DNA of 64,000 nucleotides, taken from NCBI GenBank assembly GCA_023958095.1, contig JAMLGJ010000005.1, positions 1 through 64,000 on the forward strand. Direction: 5' to 3'. The notes beneath the pieces were generated by a model. The model was not told where the DNA came from. It saw nothing but the letters and a program-made list of their open reading frames with translations, and searched no databases. Made by a program: the position numbers and the translations under genes. This document shows, one piece after another, positions 58,214-64,000 of this stretch (positions within the stretch are counted from its first letter, which is position 1; each line of letters opens with the position of its first letter). Origin of the DNA: Microthrixaceae bacterium. GTDB lineage: Bacteria > Actinomycetota > Acidimicrobiia > Acidimicrobiales > Microtrichaceae.

Positions 58214-58633
58214 GTGGTGGCCCTGTCCCGACGTGATGCCGTGCTCGCGGGCATCGGTGGAGCAGCAGCTCTGGCAGTGGCCGTCGTGGCCGTTGCGACG
58301 GACTTCGGGGGAACCGGAAGGCGCTCGGCCGCGGCCTCAGCGGTGTTCGGCCCGGCCGCAGGCTCCGCCAGGTCGATCGGTGAGGCCTACCGGGAGGCCG
58401 CGGAGTCGGATCCGGTGCTGTCCGACCCCGAGGGGGTACCAGAGGTCCTGGTGCCCCCGGGCACCACGGACGGCCTCGCCTGGTTCGAGCAGGCCGACCC
58501 GGAGGTCCTGCGCCGGGGACTGCTCGATGCCGCAGGAGCGGACTTCGCCTCCGGGCGGATGCCCGAGACCGCGGGTTGGTTGCTCCCGGTGACCCTCCTG
58601 CAGGTGTGTGCCATGGCAGCAGGGGACAGCTGA
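58214..58633 (+). CDS. Tat-exported small subunit of a GMC dehydrogenase
   Basis: 139 residues from GTG 58214 or 58217. ALSRRDAVLAGIGGAAALAVAVVAVATDFGG is a twin-arginine-type N-terminus with a hydrophobic core. The mature part (LVPPGTTDGLAWFEQADPEVLRRGLLDAAGADFASGRMPETAGWLLPVTLLQVCAMAA) fits the small subunit of gluconate/sugar dehydrogenases only in position and size, not by a diagnostic motif. It ends next to the GMC oxidoreductase start, so the two are a pair, and the signal would carry the partner out piggy-back. Confidence 0.55.
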   Translation: MVALSRRDAVLAGIGGAAALAVAVVAVATDFGGTGRRSAAASAVFGPAAGSARSIGEAYREAAESDPVLSDPEGVPEVLVPPGTTDGLAWFEQADPEVLRRGLLDAAGADFASGRMPETAGWLLPVTLLQVCAMAAGDS

Positions 58634-58634
58634 G

Positions 58635-60101
58635 GTGTTCACCCAGGCCGACGACGTTCCGGGCGGATCAACCGTGGGGGCAGACGTGGTGGTCGCCGGC
58701 GCGGGAGCGGCCGGGATCACCCTCGCCCGCGAACTCGCTTCGAGCGGAGCGCGCGTCCTGCTGCTGGAGAGCGGTGGTCTGGACTACGACCAGGACACAC
58801 AGGACCTCTACCAGGGCACGTCCACCGGGTCGCCCTATGCGGTCGCGGAGAGTCGCCTGCGGTACTTCGGCGGCACCACCAATCACTGGGGCGGCTGGGT
58901 CCGCCCACTGGACCCGGTGGACTTCACGGGCCGTCCGTGGGTGCCGCACACGGGTTGGCCGATCGACTACGGGGCCCTCGGGGACCACTACGGCCGTGCC
59001 CTGGAGCTGGCCACCGGCCTCGACGACGAGCCCTTCGAGTGGTCGCACTGGAGTGACACCCACGAGGACGTCGAGGAGTTCGCACCCGGAAGCGGCGTCC
59101 GCAGCGCCGTGTTCAGGATCGCGCCGGTGCGTTTCGGCGAGGCCTACCGAGGCGAGCTCCGCGACAGCACCGACATCCAGGTGCACCTGGGTGCGAACGT
59201 CGTGGAGGTTGCAACCGATGCCTCGGGGACGCGGGTGGAGGACCTGACGGTGCGCACGCTCGGTGGCAACCAGTACCGGGTGGGCGCGCCACGGTACGTG
59301 CTCGCGCTGGGTGGCATCGAGAACGCAAGGGTCATGCTCGCCTCCTCCGGATCCGTTCCCGGCGGTGTGGGAAACACCAGCGACCTCGTGGGCAGGTACT
59401 TCATGGACCACATCGAAGGCGATGTCGCCACGTTGGTGGCATCCACCGAGATCCCAAGCATCTACCTGGGAGGGCGCTACGACCTGGCCCGTGCGATGCT
59501 CACCCTCGACGAGGATCTCATCGGGGACAACGAGTTGGCGGGTGTCGGATTCGTGGTGGAGCCCCTCGCGGATGCGAGCGAGGTCCCGGATGGCGGGATC
59601 CCGATCCGCAGCGTGGCCTCGGTGATGGAGGCCCTGTCGGGCGGGCGGCCCACCACCTGTGCCCTCGGCGTGAGAGCTGAGCCTGAGCCCAACCCGGAGA
59701 GCCGGGTCACCCTCGGTGACGACACCGATGCACTCGGCATGCCGCGGATCCGGCTCCACCGACGCCTCACCGAGGGTGACCACCGCCGCCTGCGACGCTC
59801 GGTCGAGGTCATGGCATCGCAACTCGGCGCGGCCGGGGCCGGATGGACCCGCGTCGAGGAGATCCTCGACGGGACCGACGAACCCCTGTTGTACGGCTGG
59901 CACCACATGGGCACCACGCGGATGGGCCGCGACTCCGCCGATTCGGTGGTGAACCCGGACTGCAGGGTGCACGAGGTCGAGAACCTCTGGATCGCAGGAT
60001 CGAGCGTGTTCCCCTCGGCCGGCTACGCAAACCCCACGTTGACGATCGTGGCGCTCGCGCTGCGCCTGGGCGAGCACATCTCCGCCGCCGCAGCCCGGTA
60101 G
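58635..60101 (+). CDS. GMC-family FAD oxidoreductase (sugar/alcohol dehydrogenase)
   Basis: 488 residues from GTG 58635; an ATG at 58608 inside the preceding gene is also possible. ADVVVAGAGAAGITLARELASSGARVLLLESGG is the FAD dinucleotide motif, YFGGTTNHWGGWVRPLDPVDF the GMC signature resembling gluconate-2-dehydrogenase large subunits and glucoside 3-dehydrogenases, and LYGWHHMGTTRMGRDSADSVVNPDCRVHEVENLWIAGSSVFPSAGYANPTLTIVALALRLGEHI the C-terminal end with the catalytic His/Asn. It probably oxidises a sugar or polyol outside the membrane, passing electrons on. Tightly linked to the small Tat protein before it. Confidence 0.85.
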   Translation: MFTQADDVPGGSTVGADVVVAGAGAAGITLARELASSGARVLLLESGGLDYDQDTQDLYQGTSTGSPYAVAESRLRYFGGTTNHWGGWVRPLDPVDFTGRPWVPHTGWPIDYGALGDHYGRALELATGLDDEPFEWSHWSDTHEDVEEFAPGSGVRSAVFRIAPVRFGEAYRGELRDSTDIQVHLGANVVEVATDASGTRVEDLTVRTLGGNQYRVGAPRYVLALGGIENARVMLASSGSVPGGVGNTSDLVGRYFMDHIEGDVATLVASTEIPSIYLGGRYDLARAMLTLDEDLIGDNELAGVGFVVEPLADASEVPDGGIPIRSVASVMEALSGGRPTTCALGVRAEPEPNPESRVTLGDDTDALGMPRIRLHRRLTEGDHRRLRRSVEVMASQLGAAGAGWTRVEEILDGTDEPLLYGWHHMGTTRMGRDSADSVVNPDCRVHEVENLWIAGSSVFPSAGYANPTLTIVALALRLGEHISAAAAR

Positions 60102-60149
60102 CCGTCCGCTGCCAGAGGAACCCCGGGTGCACCCCGCTACCATCGACGG

Positions 60150-61652
60150 GTGCGCGAGAGGCGACCACGACCACCCGTAGGGCTCCGCTCCGCCTGCCTG
60201 GCTGCGCTCGGAGCGCTGCTGGCGGTCGCCGCCGTCCCAGGGGGCCAGGTGCTGGCACAGGAGCCCTCCGGCTCCACGACCACGGCTCCCACGACCACCA
60301 CCACCTCCACCTCGGTGCCCGAGGACGGTTCCTCGGGTGCGGAACCCGGGGAGGGCGCCTCGCAGACCACCGTCCCCGACACCGCGCCCCAGGACGACTT
60401 CCGTGACCCCGCCGCCGAGCCCGAGCCGGTACCGCGGGAGTCGTTGGTGCCTCCACCGATCGACCTCACCTCCCTCGAGGAGCTCCTGTCGACGAAGCGT
60501 GCCGAGGCGGTCGCCACCGCCACGGCCGCTGCGGATGCGGCGAACGCCGAAGCCCTCGCCAACGTGGCGGACCTGCAGGCAGCACTCGATGACCTGACCG
60601 GCCGTGCCGAGTCGATCGAGCAGACGGTGAGACGGGCGCGCGCCGGGGAACGAGAAGCGGCTGCGGGACTCGAGAGGGCCAGGGACCGCCGTTCCGAGCT
60701 GGCCGTCGAGTCCTACACACTTGCACTCTCGGGCAGCAGCCCCACCCACGAGGCATCGGCCGACCTCCTGGTCGACTCCGAGGCATTCGAGCGCTTCGTG
60801 CGGACCAGCGAGTACAGCGGGGCCGCCTGGGGCGCCCTGGAGCAGGGTGTCGGGCGGGCCGAGGCGGAGCTCGAGGACCGTTCGGCGACCACTGCCGAGG
60901 CGCTCGCCGAACAGCAACGGCTGGATCGTGAGATCGGCAGGACCCAGGCGACGCTCGATGCGGCGATCGCCGATGCCCACCGGATCGCGGCGGAGGGTGA
61001 GGAGATGATCTCCGTGGCCGCCGCGACCGGCGACGACCTGGCGGTGGACGGCCTGGGCCCGACCATTCTGGGAGAGACCATCCTGAGCGCCGAGGACCTG
61101 GCGGCCTTCTCGGCCCGACGCAGCGGAACGGCACCCTCGGTCGACCTGTTGGAACTGGCCCAGCTGTTCGTGCTCGAGGGAACCGCCGAAGGGGTGCGCG
61201 CCGACATCGCCTGGGCCCAGTCGATCCTCGAGACGGGCAACTTCGGGTACCGCAACTCCATGGTGTCGACCTCCGACCACAACTACGCGGGAATCGGGGC
61301 CTGTGACAGCTGCTCGAGCGGGTTCCGCTACGACAGCCCCCAGATGGGCGTGCGGGCACAGATGCAACTGCTGCACACCTACGCCGACGACAACCTCACC
61401 AGCGATGACCTGGCGTTCCCGCCGGCCGGACGCACTCCGGAACGCAGCAGCGTCCGGGGTTGCTGCGACACCTGGATGGAGCTGTCAGGGGTATGGGCGA
61501 CCGGCCCCGGCTACGGAGTCAAGATCCTCACCATCTACAACGAGATGCTCGCCTTCGCCGCGCAGCGCCAACGCGACGCAAAGGCGCTCGAGGCACTCCT
61601 GGCGTCGCAACCACCGGTAGCACCGGAAACGGGTCAGTCCACGCCGAGGTAG
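60150..61652 (+). CDS. Secreted coiled-coil protein with glucosaminidase-type domain
   Basis: 500 residues. A signal peptide (AALGALLAVAAVPGGQVLAQ) is followed by a Thr/Ser/Pro linker, then a long Ala/Glu/Arg-rich coiled coil (residues about 110-290). The C-terminal domain, LFVLEGTAEGVRADIAWAQSILETGNFGYRNSMVSTSDHNYAGIGACDSCSSGFRYDSPQMGVRAQMQLLHTYAD, matches endo-beta-N-acetylglucosaminidase/lysozyme-like domains, with the Glu of ILETGNF as likely catalytic acid. It probably trims peptidoglycan outside the cell. Its end overlaps the convergent phosphatase-superfamily gene by 19 bp. Confidence 0.75.
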   Translation: MRERRPRPPVGLRSACLAALGALLAVAAVPGGQVLAQEPSGSTTTAPTTTTTSTSVPEDGSSGAEPGEGASQTTVPDTAPQDDFRDPAAEPEPVPRESLVPPPIDLTSLEELLSTKRAEAVATATAAADAANAEALANVADLQAALDDLTGRAESIEQTVRRARAGEREAAAGLERARDRRSELAVESYTLALSGSSPTHEASADLLVDSEAFERFVRTSEYSGAAWGALEQGVGRAEAELEDRSATTAEALAEQQRLDREIGRTQATLDAAIADAHRIAAEGEEMISVAAATGDDLAVDGLGPTILGETILSAEDLAAFSARRSGTAPSVDLLELAQLFVLEGTAEGVRADIAWAQSILETGNFGYRNSMVSTSDHNYAGIGACDSCSSGFRYDSPQMGVRAQMQLLHTYADDNLTSDDLAFPPAGRTPERSSVRGCCDTWMELSGVWATGPGYGVKILTIYNEMLAFAAQRQRDAKALEALLASQPPVAPETGQSTPR

Positions 61653-63130
61653 ATGAAGCCTCCTCCGACCTCGGAGTAGGGCACACCCAGGGATGCGAGT
61701 TCGGAGTCCCAGGTGCGGTCGAGGTCGGGGTCCGCCTGCTCCATCCCGTGGTCGGCGATCACCAGGAAGGCCGAGTCGTCGAACACACCGGCGCGCTCCA
61801 CCGCCTCGAGCACATCACCGATGCGTGCGTCGGAATCCCGTACCGCGGCGCGGGCCCCTTCACCGTGCGGACCGCTGTGGTGCCCCGCCTCGTCGGTCAA
61901 CGCGAGGCTGCACCAGCTGAGGTCGGGCAGCCGGTCGCCGTGTGCCCCGTTCCAGCACTCCAGGAGGTGTGTTGTGCTCTGGTGGTCGACCCGCGAGATG
62001 AACCGGTAGAGATCGCCGAATGAAGCGTGCTCCGCCGAGAGGTGGTCCACGCTGTCGAGATCCGGCAGCGTGTCCTGGCGTCCGCTGCGCACGAGTTCGA
62101 ACGAGGAGAAGTCCGCCCCGCGGTCGCAGTACTCGAAGGTGGCGGCGTTGAACGCACCGGGGCGGGAACGGTGAACCGCCTCGAAGATCGTCTCCACCCC
62201 CGCGGCGAGGTGCTGTGAGGCGGTGAACATCCCCCCGAGGGAGAGCAGGTCAACCGGTTCGGTGGCGCCCGGCTCGATCCAGTTGTTGTGCAGGATGCCG
62301 GAGTGGCCGGGGTGGGCTCCGGTGATCGCCGTGGTGTGGTTGGCCAGCGTGGCGGTCGGGAGCGAAGCGATGGATCCCCGGCCGAACATGGTGCCCGTAC
62401 CGAGCAGACGGGCCATGTTCGGTGCCTCACCGGCGTCGATCACGTCGTTGAGGAGGTTCGCGTTGCATCCGTCGAGCAGGAACACCACGACGTGCCCGGC
62501 GGACTCGCCGGTGAGGATGTCCCACTCGGTGTCGCCGTCCTGTCGGGCCAGGAAGGCCCCGGGTCGGGGAGCACCGGTCGGCCCGGTGGCCGCAGGATTG
62601 GGATCCAGGCCCATGAGCGCGGCGATCGTGGGAGCGATGTTGACCACCCGTGTGGCGCGGTCCACCACTCCCAGTTGCCGGACCCCTGCACCGGATGCGA
62701 GGAACGGGGCGCGTGCCTGCACGGTCCCCAGGGAACCGTGCTGGCCGAGGTAGCCGCCGGTGAAGTGGGCCGCGGTGTGCGTGACGAGCAGATCGGGGGC
62801 GTAGCGGGCGTCGAAGAACTGTGCGACCGAGTCGTACGCATGGGGATATGCGTTGGTGCTCCGGTGCGGGAACCGCATCGAGCGCTCGTGCGCATGGCCG
62901 AGGAAGCGGTCGGTAGCCTGGTCCCCGAGCGGGTTCCGCCCGCCCACCTCGAGCTCCTCGAAGACCCATGCCCCGTCCGCGGCGCTCCGACTGAAGACCA
63001 CCCAGCCGTCCTCGCTGCGCGCACGGTAGGTGTTCGGCCCGAGTGGCCTCAGGGTCACCTCGACCAGTTCGCCGAGGGCCGAGTCGCTGAGCAGGTTCTC
63101 GAAGTCGTCAAGAGCTGGATCAACCGGCAT
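61634..63130 (-). CDS. Alkaline-phosphatase-superfamily phosphodiesterase-like protein
   Basis: 498 residues from ATG 63130. Relevant metal motifs are HVVVFLLDGCNANLLNDVIDAGEAPNMARLLGTGTMFGRGSIASLPTATLANHTTAITGAHPGHSGILHNNW, with Asp and Thr ligands, and later WCSLALTDEAGHHSGPHG and FLVIADHGME with the second metal's Asp and His residues. This is the order of the nucleotide pyrophosphatase/phosphodiesterase (PF01663) branch. The N-terminal 200 residues form an additional module (VVNIAPTIAALMGLDPN, itself typical of alkaline-phosphatase-fold C-terminal segments), so the chain looks like a rearranged or duplicated order. No signal peptide, so it is cytoplasmic. Confidence 0.75.
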   Translation of the reverse strand: MPVDPALDDFENLLSDSALGELVEVTLRPLGPNTYRARSEDGWVVFSRSAADGAWVFEELEVGGRNPLGDQATDRFLGHAHERSMRFPHRSTNAYPHAYDSVAQFFDARYAPDLLVTHTAAHFTGGYLGQHGSLGTVQARAPFLASGAGVRQLGVVDRATRVVNIAPTIAALMGLDPNPAATGPTGAPRPGAFLARQDGDTEWDILTGESAGHVVVFLLDGCNANLLNDVIDAGEAPNMARLLGTGTMFGRGSIASLPTATLANHTTAITGAHPGHSGILHNNWIEPGATEPVDLLSLGGMFTASQHLAAGVETIFEAVHRSRPGAFNAATFEYCDRGADFSSFELVRSGRQDTLPDLDSVDHLSAEHASFGDLYRFISRVDHQSTTHLLECWNGAHGDRLPDLSWCSLALTDEAGHHSGPHGEGARAAVRDSDARIGDVLEAVERAGVFDDSAFLVIADHGMEQADPDLDRTWDSELASLGVPYSEVGGGFIYLGVD

Positions 63131-63208
63131 CGCGACAGCGTAACTGTGCGACCGACGCACGGGGCGCGGACGCAGGGCCACCTGTTCGCCGCGGCTCCGT
63201 GGAGCGGC

Positions 63209-63898
63209 TCAGGGGACCTTGGAGTCGAGCAGCGGGCCGAAGGCCGCGAGCAGCTCGTCGTAGCCCGTCAGGGCCGGGAACTCGGGGAACTCGGCGATCA
63301 CGTTCTCGGGCGCCCTGAACAGGAAGCCGTGGTCGGCAGATCCGAGCATCGACACGTCGTTGTAGGAGTCACCCGCGGCGAGCACCCGGTAGTTGAGGCC
63401 CCGGAGTGCCTCCACCGCCCTGCGCTTCTGGTCCGGTTGGCGCAGCACGTAGTCGGTGATCCTGCCGGAGCGGTCGACCTCGAGGCGGTGGCAGAACACG
63501 GTCGGCCAGCCGAGCTGGGCCATGAACGGGCGGGCGAACTCCTCGAAGGTGTCCGAGAGCAGGACCACCTGCGTGGTGGCCCGCAGCTCGTCGAGGAACT
63601 CCCTCGCCCCCGGGAGCGGGGAGAGCCCGGCGATCACCTGGGTGATGTCGTCCAGTCCGAGCCCGTTCTCGTGCAGGGTGGCGAGGCGCTCGCCCATCAG
63701 CACGTCGTAGTCGGGTTCGTCGCGGGTGGTTCGCCGGAGGGCATCGATCCCGGTCGCCTCGGCGGTCGCGACCCACACCTCGGGTATGAGCACACCCTCG
63801 AGGTCGAGGGTGACCACGGTCTGTCGTACCGGGGGAGTGTCGCTGGGTACCGGACCCCTGTCGTTGCGGCCGGGGGAGTCGCTGCGGTTCGTTGCCAT
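63209..63898 (-). CDS. thrH: ThrH-like HAD phosphatase (phosphoserine phosphatase/homoserine phosphotransferase)
   Basis: 229 residues from ATG 63898. [15 protein letters not shown] is the ThrH form of the HAD nucleophile motif (Asp with EGVLxPE), [22 protein letters not shown] the second (Thr/Ser), and [30 protein letters not shown] carries the Lys-less third and the acidic GDSxND fourth motif. ThrH makes serine from phosphoserine and can transfer phosphate to homoserine. An extra 30-residue N-terminus precedes the domain. Separate from neighbouring genes. Confidence 0.85.
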   Translation of the reverse strand: MATNRSDSPGRNDRGPVPSDTPPVRQTVVTLDLEGVLIPEVWVATAEATGIDALRRTTRDEPDYDVLMGERLATLHENGLGLDDITQVIAGLSPLPGAREFLDELRATTQVVLLSDTFEEFARPFMAQLGWPTVFCHRLEVDRSGRITDYVLRQPDQKRRAVEALRGLNYRVLAAGDSYNDVSMLGSADHGFLFRAPENVIAEFPEFPALTGYDELLAAFGPLLDSKVP

Positions 63899-63951
63899 GG
63901 GCACAGTCTTGACCACACCGCTGCCACTGCGGGCATTGCGGGGGGTGGGAC

Positions 63952-64000
63952 TCAGGAGGGCTCTTCGTCGACCTCGATGTCGAACTCGGCGGTGTCGCCC
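63952..64000 (-). CDS. C-terminal tip of a gene running off the window
   Basis: Fifteen codons ([15 protein letters not shown]) and a TGA at 63954-63952 on the minus strand. The acidic end has no family signature. Confidence 0.4.
   Translation of the reverse strand, partial: GDTAEFDIEVDEEPS

Noticed and set aside
58668-61376. Very long minus-strand open frame (about 900 codons)
   Set aside because: It lies antisense to the GMC and coiled-coil genes in the codon-aligned frame that is usually stop-poor in high-GC DNA; its translation has no motifs, while the plus-strand genes do.
1-64000. CRISPR arrays, tRNA or rRNA genes, prophage, origin
   Set aside because: No regularly spaced repeats with unique spacers, no cloverleaf-like sequences, no structural phage genes and no DnaA-box clusters were noticed on reading; a dedicated scan was not possible.

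Overview
The window is high-GC DNA (gene bodies mostly GC-ending codons, many GTG starts) with mycothiol-type enzymes (two maleylpyruvate-isomerase-fold proteins, one Rv2466c-like DsbA protein), F420/flavin PPOX-fold and luciferase-like proteins, and very short or absent mRNA leaders. This points to an actinobacterium. My inference is a free-living, possibly aquatic, member of the Acidimicrobiia, but nothing in the window (no rRNA, no tRNA) proves the lineage.

Left end, 1-6.1 kb: a mobile/defence-flavoured segment. A DUF3825 protein is cut by the window edge. An intact IS256-family element with 22-bp imperfect terminal repeats sits 66 bp upstream of its start codon. An AbiE-type (type IV) toxin-antitoxin pair lies next, bracketed by two same-orientation copies of a degenerate repeat exactly 2,407 bp apart and followed by a perfect 19-bp hairpin. 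An AraC regulator and a PPOX-fold protein diverge around an 11-bp palindrome.

6.6-14.5 kb: mixed small proteins, several unrecognised, a DAPG-hydrolase-like enzyme, DsbA-like and mycothiol-dependent enzymes, and a short-chain dehydrogenase beside the decayed end of an AraC gene. 14.5-24.1 kb: an envelope-associated stretch: a penicillin-binding-like serine hydrolase lipoprotein, a large Cthe_2159-type beta-helix lipoprotein, two DUF1566 lipoproteins interleaved with two amidohydrolases, and a D-2-hydroxyacid dehydrogenase. 24.4-32.3 kb: an 18-bp minisatellite, PhnA-like, DUF998, NAD(P)-binding, AraC and siderophore-interacting proteins, a DegT-family protein whose PLP lysine is a histidine, an SDR, and a YHYH lipoprotein interrupted by a frameshift at a G7 run.

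32.3-42.7 kb: a five-gene minus-strand operon (DHA2 drug exporter, TetR, SDR, methyltransferase-like protein, luciferase-like oxidoreductase) facing a second TetR with its own leaderless promoter, then an AraC, a third TetR coupled to a TauD/TfdA dioxygenase, and membrane proteins. 42.7-51.5 kb: carboxylesterase, cytoplasmic GH29 alpha-L-fucosidase, saccharopine-dehydrogenase-fold protein plus FGGY kinase, and a PhoD-like phosphatase. 51.5-57 kb: a MarR/PPOX divergent pair with twin operators, and a four-gene overlapping sulfur-assimilation operon (sulfite reductase, APS/PAPS reductase, siroheme dehydrogenase, SUMT). 57-64 kb: CHAD protein, a GMC dehydrogenase with a Tat-type small subunit, a coiled-coil peptidoglycan hydrolase, an alkaline-phosphatase-superfamily protein and a ThrH-like HAD phosphatase.

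No CRISPR array, tRNA, rRNA, prophage or replication origin was seen. Start sites were chosen by eye from ribosome-binding sites and family lengths.
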